From Thermoplasmata archaeon (lineage in GTDB: Archaea; Thermoplasmatota; Thermoplasmata; Thermoplasmatales; Thermoplasmataceae): DNA of 37,313 nucleotides. Below the pieces are notes generated by a model, which was not told where the DNA came from, searched no databases, and worked only from the letters and a program-made list of their open reading frames with translations. The DNA lies in assembly GCA_021803655.1 (NCBI GenBank), contig JAJZLK010000064.1:1-37313 (forward strand), read 5' to 3'. Both the position numbers and the translations under genes were made by a program. Positions 7,712 through 15,783 of this stretch are shown here, piece after piece (position 1 is the stretch's first letter; every line of letters starts with the position of its first letter).

Positions 7712-8300
7712 TCCTGCCCTGGATTATTTTCAGGCACTCTTCTGAAACTGCCTGTATGCTCCCCGATCCGTCAACAATCTGCAGTCCGTTCGTGGGAATG
7801 CTGAGGTAAGCTCTCCTCACCATGCTGAGATATTCAGGATCTTCGAAGCCGGTTCTCCTGCCCCTTGAAGTCACTCTTTTCATAGCGAGTTCCGGATCAA
7901 TGTCAAGAAGAAGGGTCAAATCGGGAGACAGATCGATGAATGATGACACGGATTTCATCCAGTCTATCGCACTGTCAAGGGAACCGGTTTTCTCAGCTAT
8001 TATCACTCCCTGGTAAGCGAAACTGGACATGATGAACCTGTCCGAGATCACGAAGTCATGGGACTCAAGTTTTGAGGAAATTTCCCGGACATGCTTCATC
8101 CGATCTGCAGTAAAGAGAAGGAACTGTTCGACGGCACCCGTGAAAGAGTGGTCAAGACTCAGTGACTCCGGTATCTTCAGGGAGGATGTGGGTTCCATGG
8201 TGTTCCAGACGCTGTATCCTCTCTCCTCCAGCATACCGGATAAGTGCTTTGATACTGAACTCTTGCCGGACCCGTCAATACCTTCAAGGGCTATGAACAT
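7701..8300 (-). CDS. tmk: Thymidylate kinase
   Basis: Encodes 199 residues and phosphorylates dTMP to dTDP for DNA synthesis. It has the P-loop GIDGSGKSS near the start, the base-binding DRFIMSSFAYQG (DR[YFH] motif) and a LID-like RVTSRGRRTGFEDPEYL. The start is the ATG at 8300 (MFIALEGIDG). An in-frame reading continues upstream for another 50 codons, but the extension has no family counterpart, and a TATA-like GTTTATTTG sits 28 bases before 8300. The length matches the TMK family. Confidence 0.93.
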   Translation of the reverse strand: MFIALEGIDGSGKSSVSKHLSGMLEERGYSVWNTMEPTSSLKIPESLSLDHSFTGAVEQFLLFTADRMKHVREISSKLESHDFVISDRFIMSSFAYQGVIIAEKTGSLDSAIDWMKSVSSFIDLSPDLTLLLDIDPELAMKRVTSRGRRTGFEDPEYLSMVRRAYLSIPTNGLQIVDGSGSIQAVSEECLKIIQGRIRK

Positions 8301-8323
8301 ACTGTCCTTAAAACCCTCCGAAG

Positions 8324-8332
8324 CAAATAAAC
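8324..8332 (-). promoter_or_regulatory. TATA-like promoter deciding the tmk start
   Basis: Minus-strand GTTTATTTG, centred about 28 bases before the ATG at 8300, supports the short start of tmk. Confidence 0.5.
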
Positions 8333-8440
8333 AGTACGTGCGGGACGACATCTTCCATGGAACCGCATCGTGAAAATGACGTATGCGAGCGGGAACTTCC
8401 GTGCCGGCAGAGAAAGAACACAGTCGGCGATCGGGAATCA

Positions 8441-8448
8441 TTATTTTC
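8441..8448 (+). promoter_or_regulatory. TATA-like promoter of the trans-sulfuration gene
   Basis: TTATTTTC centred about 26 bases before the ATG at 8469 supports that start as leaderless and rejects the longer in-frame reading from 8370. Confidence 0.5.
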
Positions 8449-8468
8449 ACTGTATGTATATTGTACTC

Positions 8469-9650
8469 ATGAAAAAGGCAGGGTTCAGGGGATTCAATAC
8501 AAGGGCTGTTCAGGCGGGAGAGATCAAGGATCCCCGATTCGGAAATGTAACGACACCGATATTCCAGACATCCACCTTTGAGGCTCCGAATACCACTGAA
8601 AATGCATATATTGACAATACCACGGGAAAGCCCTTCATGTATGGAAGGTGGGGGAACCCGACAATCCAGGCTTTCGAGGAAAAATATGCAAGCTTAGAGG
8701 GATCAGGCCATGCCCTGGCATTCTCTTCAGGAATGGGGGCAATCTCGGCCACAGTGCTCTCCATGGTAGGAAAGGGTGAGAAACTCCTGGCACTGAACGA
8801 ACTCTATGGCCAGACCTACACACTCTTTGCAAGGACGATGAGGGGACTTGGAATCGAAACGGATTTTCTCACCCTCAGCGAGATAAACCGGGCAGAGTTC
8901 GATGCGAGAAAGTACAAGGCAGTATTCATAGAATCGATTGTGAATCCCACCATGGGCGTTGCAGACGTGAAGCGTATTGCCAGGGTTTGCAGCGAAGCGG
9001 ACGTCCCGTTGATAGTTGACGCAACCTTTGCAAGCCCGTATAACCAGAGACCGATTGAACTGGGAGCAAGGGTCGTGGTTCATAGCGTTACAAAGTACAT
9101 TGGCGGACACAGTGACCTGATAATGGGCATTGCTGGCTGTTCCGGAAAGGAATTCAGCGGCACAGCAAACCTGAGGAAGGCATTGGGCACGAATCCGGAC
9201 CCGATTCAGTCATACCTTGCAATGAGGGGACTCAAGACCCTGGGACTCAGGATGGAGAAGCACAACAGCAACGGAATGACTCTCTCCAGATTCCTTTCCG
9301 ATCACCAGAAGATCAGGAAGGTGATGTACCCGGGACTGGAAACATCAGAATTCCATTCTATTGCAAAGGAGAACCTGTCTGGATACGGTGGAATGCTGGC
9401 GTTTGAGGTTAAGGGAGGGATTCAGGCTGCAAGAACTCTGATGAAGAATCTGAGAATAGCATCTCCCGCACCAAGCCTTGGAGGCGTTGAGTCCCTCATT
9501 ACCCTCCCTGTGGATACAAGCCATGGTGGCCTGACCCCGGAAGAAAGGATGAAAGCGGGCATTCCTGACGGGCTGGTACGATTCTCCGCCGGAATAGAGG
9601 ACGCTGAAGACCTGATTGAGGACTTCAACCTCGCCCTTGAGAAAATCTGA
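8469..9650 (+). CDS. Trans-sulfuration-type PLP enzyme (cystathionine gamma-synthase/lyase or methionine gamma-lyase family)
   Basis: Encodes 393 residues of the Cys/Met-metabolism PLP family (fold type I). Seen are YGRWGNPT (phosphate-binding and active-site Tyr region), AFSSGMGAIS, the PLP-cofactor Asp in VDATFASPYNQRP, and the PLP lysine in HSVTKYIGGHSDLIMG. The C-terminus has SLGGVESLITLP. Members use cysteine, homoserine esters, cystathionine or methionine; motifs alone do not separate synthase, lyase and methionine gamma-lyase. The start at 8469 (MKKAGFRGFNTRAVQAG) matches the family N-terminus. The TGA abuts the pth2 stop on the other strand, forming the palindrome TGATCA. Confidence 0.9.
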   Translation: MKKAGFRGFNTRAVQAGEIKDPRFGNVTTPIFQTSTFEAPNTTENAYIDNTTGKPFMYGRWGNPTIQAFEEKYASLEGSGHALAFSSGMGAISATVLSMVGKGEKLLALNELYGQTYTLFARTMRGLGIETDFLTLSEINRAEFDARKYKAVFIESIVNPTMGVADVKRIARVCSEADVPLIVDATFASPYNQRPIELGARVVVHSVTKYIGGHSDLIMGIAGCSGKEFSGTANLRKALGTNPDPIQSYLAMRGLKTLGLRMEKHNSNGMTLSRFLSDHQKIRKVMYPGLETSEFHSIAKENLSGYGGMLAFEVKGGIQAARTLMKNLRIASPAPSLGGVESLITLPVDTSHGGLTPEERMKAGIPDGLVRFSAGIEDAEDLIEDFNLALEKI

Positions 9651-10010
9651 TCAGAGCAGAGGATATTCCCCGGTTATCTGATCCAGTTTCTCCTCTTCAT
9701 CCGGGCCAATTCCAAGGCAGGTGACCGTCCCCGGAGGAATCTGGGTGAGTCCCGCATCGGTTATCAGGCAGGTCTGAATGCCGGCGGATTCGGCTTTCTC
9801 CTTGAGGCGGTATAATTCCTCGATTCCGGATACCCTGATGACAACCTTTCTCTGCCCCTCATCAATCCAGTCGTGGAAGATTTTCCTGTGGTGCTTCTGC
9901 GAGGAAATGGCACATGAAACTGCGGCATGAGCCACCTGGGCTGCAATTTTTCCCTTCCCCAGGTCAATATCTTTCCGGAATGCAATCACCATCTTATGCG
10001 TCTTTACCAA
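9651..10010 (-). CDS. pth2: Peptidyl-tRNA hydrolase 2
   Basis: Encodes 119 residues, the full length of archaeal Pth2, which releases tRNA from prematurely terminated peptidyl-tRNA. The family motifs are MVIAFRKDIDLGKGKIAAQVAHAA (Lys and Asp active-site region), KVVIRVSGIEELYRLKEKA, LITDAGLTQIPPGTVTCLGIGP and the C-terminal LDQITGEYPLL. It overlaps the end of carS by 7 bases and is the last gene of the HTH-CBS / carS / pth2 operon. Confidence 0.95.
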   Translation of the reverse strand: MVKTHKMVIAFRKDIDLGKGKIAAQVAHAAVSCAISSQKHHRKIFHDWIDEGQRKVVIRVSGIEELYRLKEKAESAGIQTCLITDAGLTQIPPGTVTCLGIGPDEEEKLDQITGEYPLL

Positions 10011-10558
10011 GGGACATCTTTCCTGTTCAACTTATAGCCTAGAACGTTAACCGCCTTATGAAGAGGAGGAGTTATGACGATGAGGATTATCAGCGCGGGC
10101 AGGTTGAGGAGAACGCTCGCAAAGAACTGATAGTAGAAAAGAGTCGCGAATATCAGCGCGAATATTACGAATGGAAGCTGATCGAGAAGATATCCCTTTC
10201 CGCCCCTCTGGATCCCGATTCTCCTCTTAATGAATGATCCGAACGCGTCCCCGGTCAGCGAACCTGCAGCCAGAAGAGCTGAGCCGTAGAGCGCAAGAAT
10301 GGGGCCGGGGTAATTTACAAATATTGGAAACACAAGCATCAGTGCGTAAAGTATCAGTCCGAGAATGGAGGCGAGCACAGTCCCTCCAATGAAACCACTC
10401 CACGTCTTCCCGTCTCCAAGAATCCTCTTTCCGTCAACGAAGTTGCGGCCGAAATCCATCTTTCCATGTCCACCGGTGAGTACGGCAGCCGAATTTGCGG
10501 CAAATGCGGGTATGAATACATACAGGGCCTCCAGGGCCTGGAACAGGGGATTAACCAT
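10004..10558 (-). CDS. carS: CDP-archaeol synthase
   Basis: Encodes 184 residues, an integral membrane cytidylyltransferase of the CarS/CdsA superfamily that activates unsaturated archaetidic acid with CTP in archaeal phospholipid synthesis. Seen are an N-terminal hydrophobic helix with AANSAAVLTGGHGKMDFGRNFVDGKRILGDGKTWSGFIGG, the family signature, followed by LTGDAFGSFIKRR and DQLPF, plus four or five membrane segments. The ATG at 10558 (MVNPLFQALEAL) is preferred over a TTG three codons upstream; it overlaps the stop of the HTH-CBS gene by 8 bases. Together with the prenyl synthase at 22712 it shows that ordinary archaeal lipids are made. Confidence 0.92.
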   Translation of the reverse strand: MVNPLFQALEALYVFIPAFAANSAAVLTGGHGKMDFGRNFVDGKRILGDGKTWSGFIGGTVLASILGLILYALMLVFPIFVNYPGPILALYGSALLAAGSLTGDAFGSFIKRRIGIQRGGKGYLLDQLPFVIFALIFATLFYYQFFASVLLNLPALIILIVITPPLHKAVNVLGYKLNRKDVPW

Positions 10559-11132
10559 AAATCTCAACCGCCTTGAGAACGTCAGCCTTTGTCAGGACTC
10601 CCTTTATTTCACCACCATCTGATATGAGCACTGCACTGTAATATCTCAATATAGGATAAATTATCGAAATCGGGGAAGACCGGTGCACGATTGGAAGGGG
10701 TGGAACCATTACCTTTGAAACAAGGAGTTTTCTCAGGGAATCCAGGGTTGCGCCCTTGATGAGCAGATCGTTCAGACCGGATTCCGTGAGCGTACCTACA
10801 ACCTTTCCCTCCCTGTTCATGACAGGAAGCTGTGAAAATCCTCTTTCCCTCATCTTGTTAAGGGACGCCAGCACGGAATCGTCCGGCAGGCAAGATATTA
10901 CAAAAGGAGACATGATTTTCTCGGCAGTGATCTCTAGGTTTTCAGCCCTCATTCCTGATCGGCTGAGGTAGTCGTAGATCTTCCTTACTCTCTCATACGT
11001 TGGGTTTATGTCTCCCTTCTCCAGCCTTGCGATGTATGACTGGCTCACTCCACTTACCCTTGCCAGCTCTTTCTGGCTGATACCAAGATTCTTGCGCATC
11101 TTCTTGATTTCTTCAATTGTGGGAAAGATCAA
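10551..11132 (-). CDS. XRE-type HTH regulator with two CBS domains
   Basis: Encodes 193 residues from a TTG start. An N-terminal XRE-like helix-turn-helix (about 5-55) contains ISQKELARVSGVSQSYIARLEKGDINPTYERVRKI. Two CBS motifs follow (about 68-125 and 135-190), with ITAEKIMSPFVISCLPDDSV...GTLTESGLNDLL and VSKVMVPPLPIV...GVLTKADVLKAVE. CBS pairs bind adenine nucleotides, so it may tune transcription to energy state. The frame stays open for 28 more codons upstream, but TTG at 11132 (IFPTIEEIKKMR follows) fits family N-termini and a TATA-like element 27-31 bases before it. It heads an operon with carS and pth2. Confidence 0.85.
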   Translation of the reverse strand: MIFPTIEEIKKMRKNLGISQKELARVSGVSQSYIARLEKGDINPTYERVRKIYDYLSRSGMRAENLEITAEKIMSPFVISCLPDDSVLASLNKMRERGFSQLPVMNREGKVVGTLTESGLNDLLIKGATLDSLRKLLVSKVMVPPLPIVHRSSPISIIYPILRYYSAVLISDGGEIKGVLTKADVLKAVEIYG

Positions 11133-11158
11133 TTCGGGTAATAATGAGATTACTGTTA

Positions 11159-11167
11159 ATAATAAAA
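11159..11167 (-). promoter_or_regulatory. TATA-like promoter of the HTH-CBS / carS / pth2 operon
   Basis: Minus-strand TTTTATTAT about 27-31 bases before the TTG at 11132. It decides the short start of the HTH-CBS gene. Confidence 0.5.
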
Positions 11168-11213
11168 GCGGAGGTTCACAATCAGTTGAACAAACGAAAC
11201 AGGATCGGCAACT

Positions 11214-11223
11214 CATATATATG
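11214..11223 (+). promoter_or_regulatory. TATA-like promoter of the membrane protein gene
   Basis: CATATATATG, itself a perfect palindrome, is centred about 25 bases before the ATG at 11243, indicating a leaderless transcript. Confidence 0.5.
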
Positions 11224-11242
11224 AAGGGATAATATGCGCTAA

Positions 11243-11992
11243 ATGGATTTCATCCAGTTCCTGAAGAAATACAACTCCTATACCGTACCAGTCATATCTG
11301 TTATTGTTGCATGGGGGTTTTTCTATCTTTCCATGGCCCTTCTCAACATTACGGAGGAGGCACTTACATTCATACTCCTGATACCCGTTGCAGTATTCTT
11401 CATAATGCACTATCTTGGTCTCTACGGAATCAAGAAGAGGCTGATTCAAGGGCTGATAATATTTCTTATTGTAGCCCTCGTTGGCAGTGCAGTTAACGCA
11501 AGTTTTCTCCCGCTTCAGGACAACCAGGTCACTACCCAGATGCCACATTACGGGATCAATGTAACCGCTACTGAAACTCCATATGCGACAGTGGCCAGCA
11601 GCTACAATATTTCGCTTGTTCTGACAAACGTCAGCAACTTTTCATCCGCAAACTACTGGCTTGTTATCAGCGGATATGCTACCGGATACACAGACAACAT
11701 TTCCAAGAGCCACCTTAAAGCCCTGAATGAAGGCGGCAAGAAAGCCCTGATCTACTACAATACGGGAAGTCTTAAACCTGACCTGTATTTCTATACGTTT
11801 TATTTCCAGGAAGCAAACAACAGTGTGACGGGCGTCGGGCCGATACTGTCCTATTCAGCGTCACTTGTACTCATGCTCCAGATCCACTATTTGCCTTACC
11901 TGGTACTGTTCGAACTTATGTTTGTGACAGGGGTCTTCATCGCGAGAACCATAGAAAATAGCAAGAAGGCACGCATGGTCAAGCCATCGTGA
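11243..11992 (+). CDS. Membrane protein with extracytoplasmic domain, unknown function
   Basis: Encodes 249 residues. Hydrophobic segments lie at about 13-33, 38-58 and 65-87, followed by a roughly 110-residue hydrophilic region rich in Asn-X-Ser/Thr sequons (NVT, NIS, NVS, NFS, NNS). A last helix is at about 203-228 and the tail is basic (KKARMVKPS). The middle region has alternating beta-like patterns suggesting an Ig-like domain exposed outside. I do not recognise a family. It is divergent from the HTH-CBS operon across 110 bases. Confidence 0.65.
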   Translation: MDFIQFLKKYNSYTVPVISVIVAWGFFYLSMALLNITEEALTFILLIPVAVFFIMHYLGLYGIKKRLIQGLIIFLIVALVGSAVNASFLPLQDNQVTTQMPHYGINVTATETPYATVASSYNISLVLTNVSNFSSANYWLVISGYATGYTDNISKSHLKALNEGGKKALIYYNTGSLKPDLYFYTFYFQEANNSVTGVGPILSYSASLVLMLQIHYLPYLVLFELMFVTGVFIARTIENSKKARMVKPS

Positions 11993-12014
11993 GTGGTAAA
12001 CCGCTAATTTTAAA

Positions 12015-12037
12015 GCAGATGAATATTCTCTATCTGC
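12015..12037. promoter_or_regulatory. Inverted repeat next to the PhoU-like gene promoter
   Basis: GCAGAT and ATCTGC arms (12015-12020 and 12032-12037) are separated by 11 AT-rich bases and lie immediately upstream of the TATA-like AAATATATTTAG. This is a possible operator, for example for the AbrB-domain product itself. Confidence 0.3.
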
Positions 12038-12048
12038 AAATATATTTA
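12038..12048 (+). promoter_or_regulatory. TATA-like promoter deciding the AbrB-PhoU start
   Basis: AAATATATTTA centred about 28 bases before the ATG at 12071. An in-frame start at 12050 would lie too close to it. Confidence 0.5.
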
Positions 12049-12070
12049 GTTGTGTAATGTATATAGTAGT

Positions 12071-13033
12071 ATGTATACCAGGAGAGTTCAGAAGACAGGG
12101 GGCTCCACATACATAGTGTCGTTGCCGTCAGTCTGGGCGGAGAAGAATGGAATCACGAAGGGGAGCGAGCTTACGATTGAGGAGAACGACGACAGGCTAA
12201 TTCTCTCACTTGGAAGGAAGAAGAAGGAGGTGGTGAGAAAGGTCCTGATCTCAGGAGACGTGGAAGGCGAAATGTTTCTGAGAACTCTCATCTCCCTCTA
12301 TATCTCTAACTTCGACACACTGATTATTGAGAGCAGCAGATATCTGAGCAAGGAGATCAGGGAAACTGCCAGGCGGTTCTCCAAACTTGTAATGGGGGTG
12401 GAGATCTTCGAGGAATCATCCAGCAATATAATCCTGCAGAATGTTCTGGACTCAGACTCATTCCCGCTGGAGAAGGCCATAAGACGGATGGCTACGAACG
12501 TTTCACTCATGCTGCAGGACGCAATCAAAGGGATAATCGAGTCAGACAACGATCTTCTTGACAGTGTGATCCAGAGGGATGATGAGGTGGACCGTTACCA
12601 CCTGTACGTTTTCAGGGAAACCAACGGAAAGGGGGCAGCCGCGGGTACAGTGTTCCTGCTGATATTCTCAAGAATCCTGGAGAGGATCGCGGACCATGCG
12701 GTCAGTGCATCAAGGTCATGGAGAGATTATAGCCCAGGGCCTGCAACAAAGGGTCTGGCGGATTTCTTCATGATGTCGCAGAAAGCGTTTGAGGATTCGC
12801 TGAAGGCTCTTTACTCCCCGGATCACCTGAAACTGAACGAGATAATTGGCAGGAAAGAGGCGATAATCAGTGCCAAGCGCAAACTTATTGAGGAGGCAAA
12901 GAAAGGGGACCTCGTAATCGTAACCTCCCTGGTCGAGGAGATAACCAGGATAGGGCTTTACTCCACCGATATCGCCGAGCTCGCCATGGACAGGACTGCT
13001 GCAGGACAGGAAGAGATCTCAATAGGTGACTAG
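12071..13033 (+). CDS. AbrB-domain / PhoU-domain phosphate-uptake-type regulator
   Basis: Encodes 320 residues. The N-terminal about 45 residues form a swapped-hairpin AbrB DNA-binding domain (TRRVQKTGGSTYIVSLPSVWAEKNGITKGSEL...). The rest is all-helical with PhoU-like heptads such as ERIADHAVSASRSW and ITRIGLYSTDIAELAMD. This architecture is common in archaea near phosphate transport genes, where PhoU proteins restrain uptake, but no Pst transporter lies in this window. The start at 12071 is set by the AbrB N-terminus and the TATA-like element. The last 15 bases overlap the convergent MBL hydrolase gene. Confidence 0.87.
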   Translation: MYTRRVQKTGGSTYIVSLPSVWAEKNGITKGSELTIEENDDRLILSLGRKKKEVVRKVLISGDVEGEMFLRTLISLYISNFDTLIIESSRYLSKEIRETARRFSKLVMGVEIFEESSSNIILQNVLDSDSFPLEKAIRRMATNVSLMLQDAIKGIIESDNDLLDSVIQRDDEVDRYHLYVFRETNGKGAAAGTVFLLIFSRILERIADHAVSASRSWRDYSPGPATKGLADFFMMSQKAFEDSLKALYSPDHLKLNEIIGRKEAIISAKRKLIEEAKKGDLVIVTSLVEEITRIGLYSTDIAELAMDRTAAGQEEISIGD

Positions 13034-13822
13034 ATCAAATGGCGTGAATTCCGGCTTCTCAACAGTTCCTGAAACAGTTGCGGCAGGTACAGATGTATCA
13101 TGATTGAAGATGCAAACCATGGATTCACGAATAGCTTTTGCAACTAGCTTCTTCTTCCATGCAAGCGATTCAAGCGGATAAGTGTCCACTCCCGTGATTC
13201 TCGCGGGTTTCAGGTTGAAGGGTGTAGGAGCAAGGTCTCCAAGGTAGATGAATTTCCTTGTCCCGCTCCTGAAAACAATTGACTGATGGCCTGCTGTATG
13301 CCCACCGGTATGCAATACACTGAGCCAGGAGGTTATTCTCCTGCTTCCGTCAATTCCGGTTATGTCCCTGTTCAGTCGAGCAATGGAATCGTAGCTCACG
13401 GCAGTGAGCTCGTTGGGTCTCCTCAGTTCCCTTTTCTCAGACGATTGCGCCAGGAGGATGGCTCCACGGTTCAGCTTGAGCAGTTGCTCGGAATTTCCTG
13501 CATGATCGAAATGCAGGTGGCTGTGCACAATAATGTCCAGTTTCCCCTCTGAATGGTTCTGTATCGTCTGTATAAGATCCGCTCTCGGCTTTACCTGGAA
13601 GAGTGCGGCGAACTTCTCATTGTGGATGGGGCCAACTCCACTGTCAATGAGTATTCTCTTTCCCCCATTTCCCAAGAGAACGAGGTTGGTATCCATCTCT
13701 ATCCTGTACTGGTCATTCGTCTGTACGTATCTTGACCATACCGATCGTGGCGTGGTCCCGAAGGCCGCCCCCGGATCCAGGCTGAACCTTCCGCCTTTAA
13801 TTATCATTACATCTTCTGACAT
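13019..13822 (-). CDS. Metallo-beta-lactamase-fold hydrolase (lactonase-like)
   Basis: Encodes 267 residues. The zinc signature HSHLHFDHAGN (HxHxDH) is near residue 97, with a further His in HTGGHTAGHQSIV, Asp in YLGDLAPTP and His in FNHDTSV, all MBL metal ligands in the usual order. The arrangement resembles quorum-quenching lactonases and related esterases; the substrate is unknown. It begins 7 bases after the acyl-CoA synthetase stop, so the two form an operon, hinting at hydrolysis of a thioester or lactone made from the CoA-activated acid. An in-frame ATG five codons in (13807) is an alternative start. Confidence 0.85.
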   Translation of the reverse strand: MSEDVMIIKGGRFSLDPGAAFGTTPRSVWSRYVQTNDQYRIEMDTNLVLLGNGGKRILIDSGVGPIHNEKFAALFQVKPRADLIQTIQNHSEGKLDIIVHSHLHFDHAGNSEQLLKLNRGAILLAQSSEKRELRRPNELTAVSYDSIARLNRDITGIDGSRRITSWLSVLHTGGHTAGHQSIVFRSGTRKFIYLGDLAPTPFNLKPARITGVDTYPLESLAWKKKLVAKAIRESMVCIFNHDTSVPAATVSGTVEKPEFTPFDLVTY

Positions 13823-13829
13823 GTACGTT

Positions 13830-15725
13830 TCATCCCTCCGCCGATTTTCCTTGAAGCAGGGGAGAAATCTTGCTTATGATCACCGGAACACCCGGATCTT
13901 CCAGTCCTGAGATGTCTCCCAGCGGCTCTCCCGTAAAGGCATTTCTTACTACTCTTCTCATTATCTTTCCGTTTCGCGTCTTGGGAAGCAGGTCAAGCCT
14001 TACCACATATCCGGGCGAAAACGCTTTTCCTATGGCCTTTTCTACCCTGGCCTTAATCTCACGCGAGAGGTCAACAGAATTCACCGAGACGTAGAATATT
14101 CCCAGGGTCTCTCCCTTGATCTCATCAGGGATTCCAACAACCGCTGATTCAATGATGCCTTCCACCTCGGCGACCATGTCTTCTATCTCGTTTGGTCCCA
14201 CCCTCTTTCCGGCGACCTTAATCACATCATCTGCCCTGCCGTACAGATAGAAATATCCATCTGAATCCATGAGGGCCCAGTCCCCGTGGTTCCACACTCC
14301 CTCATACTTGCTCCAGTATGTTTCAATGTATTTTTCAGGCTGGTTCCACAACCCTCGGGTCATCGAAGGAGACGGTCCCTTTGCAACAAGGTAACCTATC
14401 TTTTCAACAATCTCGTTACCAGCCTCGTCAAAAACAGAAACCCTCATGCCCAGCCCCCTGTAGAGGCATCTGGGAGCTAGAGGCATCGCCGGGGTTGAGG
14501 CAAGGAAGCATCCGATTATGTCTGTTCCCCCTGAGATGTTCGCGATCGGCACTTTCGATGCTCCGAGTTTCTCAAAGAGCCACATCCAGGACTCGGTATC
14601 CCAGGGCTCACCTGTAGAACCGAATACCCTGATTCCACGCAGCGGGCGGTCCTGGCTTTTTGATCTCAGGGACCTCACAAGAGTAGGGGATAGACCGAGA
14701 ATTGTGACGCCATGTCTTGAAATTATCTTCCACAGCCTGTCCTCCTCAGGATAGTCCAGCGCTCCATCGTAGGTGAATATTGAGCCTCCAAGGGCGTTTG
14801 CCCCGATCATGGACCATGGTCCCATCATCCATCCCGGGTCGGACACCCAGAATAGGGTGTCATCCTGTTTCATGTCCATGTAATACTTGACTTCCTTCAC
14901 TATGTTTACAAGGGCACCGCCGTGGACGTGAACCGTTCCCTTCGGTTTCCCGGTTGTTCCGGAAGTGTAGAGCATTATGGCAGGGTCTTCGGACAAGGTC
15001 GGTTCAAAGCCGAAATATTCGGAAGTCTGGATAAGGCTGTAGAAATCCAGTTTATCTCCGGATCCGCTGGGAAGATCATAAACTATCTTTGTTGCATCTA
15101 TCCTGTCAAGGATATGGATCATGTCAACCTCTTTGCCCCGGCGGTGATAACTGTTGAATGTGAAGATGTGCCTGATCCCGGCATCATCTATTCTCGCCTT
15201 GACTGCATCTCTCCCGTAGCCGGAGAAAATCGGTACAGCAACCGCACCGATCCTGAGGATGGAATAGAGTGCAATCACAGATTCAGGTGAAAGTGGCATG
15301 AAAACGGCAACTCTGTCTCCTTTTTTTACCCCAAGTTTGCGGAGAGCTCCACCAAGTCTGCCGCTCTTCTCATCCAGTTCAGCAAACGATATCGTTCCGT
15401 GATCTCCGTTTTCTCTTTCAAACTTTATCGCAACTCTCTTTGAATCCCTGTATTTACCAACCGTGTTGTAGGCTATGTTGATCTGGCCATCACGAAACCA
15501 CTTCGTCCACGGAACACCCCGCGAAGAGTCTGCAATTGAGGAATAAGGGGAATTGAAGATCACCTCACAATCCTGGACTACGTTTTCCCAGAAGCCGTCA
15601 ACATCCTTATCCGCATAATCATAAAGTTCTTTCAGTGTGCCAATCCCCAATCTTCCGGCCAGTTTCATGATGTTGGTAGAATCTATTTCCTCTTGAGAGG
15701 GAACGTAGGCAAATTCCTTCCGCAT
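13830..15725 (-). CDS. AMP-forming acyl-CoA synthetase (acetyl/propionyl-CoA synthetase-like)
   Basis: Encodes 631 residues of the ANL superfamily. It activates a carboxylic acid through an acyl-adenylate to a CoA thioester. Motifs in order: an N-terminal ACAS_N region (VPWTKWFRDGQINIAYN), the A3 P-loop AIMLYTSGTTGKPKGTVHVHGG, WVSDPGWMMGPW, FGSTGEPW, NISGGTDIIGCF, WNHGDWALMDSDGYFYLYGRADDVIKVAGKRVGPNEIE (A7-A8 hinge) and TRNGKIMRR with the catalytic Lys (A10). Length and N-terminal cap fit acetyl-CoA synthetase relatives, but the substrate chain length is not certain. It has a TATA-like element 27 bases before the ATG and a flanking inverted repeat. It is followed by the MBL hydrolase in the same transcript. 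Confidence 0.92.
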   Translation of the reverse strand: MRKEFAYVPSQEEIDSTNIMKLAGRLGIGTLKELYDYADKDVDGFWENVVQDCEVIFNSPYSSIADSSRGVPWTKWFRDGQINIAYNTVGKYRDSKRVAIKFERENGDHGTISFAELDEKSGRLGGALRKLGVKKGDRVAVFMPLSPESVIALYSILRIGAVAVPIFSGYGRDAVKARIDDAGIRHIFTFNSYHRRGKEVDMIHILDRIDATKIVYDLPSGSGDKLDFYSLIQTSEYFGFEPTLSEDPAIMLYTSGTTGKPKGTVHVHGGALVNIVKEVKYYMDMKQDDTLFWVSDPGWMMGPWSMIGANALGGSIFTYDGALDYPEEDRLWKIISRHGVTILGLSPTLVRSLRSKSQDRPLRGIRVFGSTGEPWDTESWMWLFEKLGASKVPIANISGGTDIIGCFLASTPAMPLAPRCLYRGLGMRVSVFDEAGNEIVEKIGYLVAKGPSPSMTRGLWNQPEKYIETYWSKYEGVWNHGDWALMDSDGYFYLYGRADDVIKVAGKRVGPNEIEDMVAEVEGIIESAVVGIPDEIKGETLGIFYVSVNSVDLSREIKARVEKAIGKAFSPGYVVRLDLLPKTRNGKIMRRVVRNAFTGEPLGDISGLEDPGVPVIISKISPLLQGKSAEG

Positions 15726-15740
15726 CAGGTTATGATTTAA

Positions 15741-15767
15741 CAGTTCCTATAATAATTTCCGGAACTG
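15741..15767. promoter_or_regulatory. Promoter and straddling inverted repeat of the acyl-CoA synthetase operon
   Basis: Minus-strand TATA-like AAATTATTATA (15748-15758) is centred about 27 bases before the ATG at 15725. Perfect 7-bp arms CAGTTCC (15741-15747) and GGAACTG (15761-15767) lie on either side of it. This arrangement would let a bound dimer block TBP, so it is a candidate operator. Confidence 0.45.
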
Positions 15768-15783
15768 CAGGGGCAGGTATATT

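Noticed and set aside
8301-8450. 50-codon N-terminal extension of thymidylate kinase
   Set aside because: The P-loop begins at the usual distance from the ATG at 8300, and a TATA-like element lies between the two starts.
8727-9110. Antisense 127-codon frame within the trans-sulfuration gene
   Set aside because: Composition is unlike the other proteins here and the opposite frame carries all catalytic motifs of a known family.
11213-11548. Minus-strand 111-codon frame opposite the membrane protein gene
   Set aside because: It covers the leaderless promoter and first helices of the plus-strand gene; no family features.
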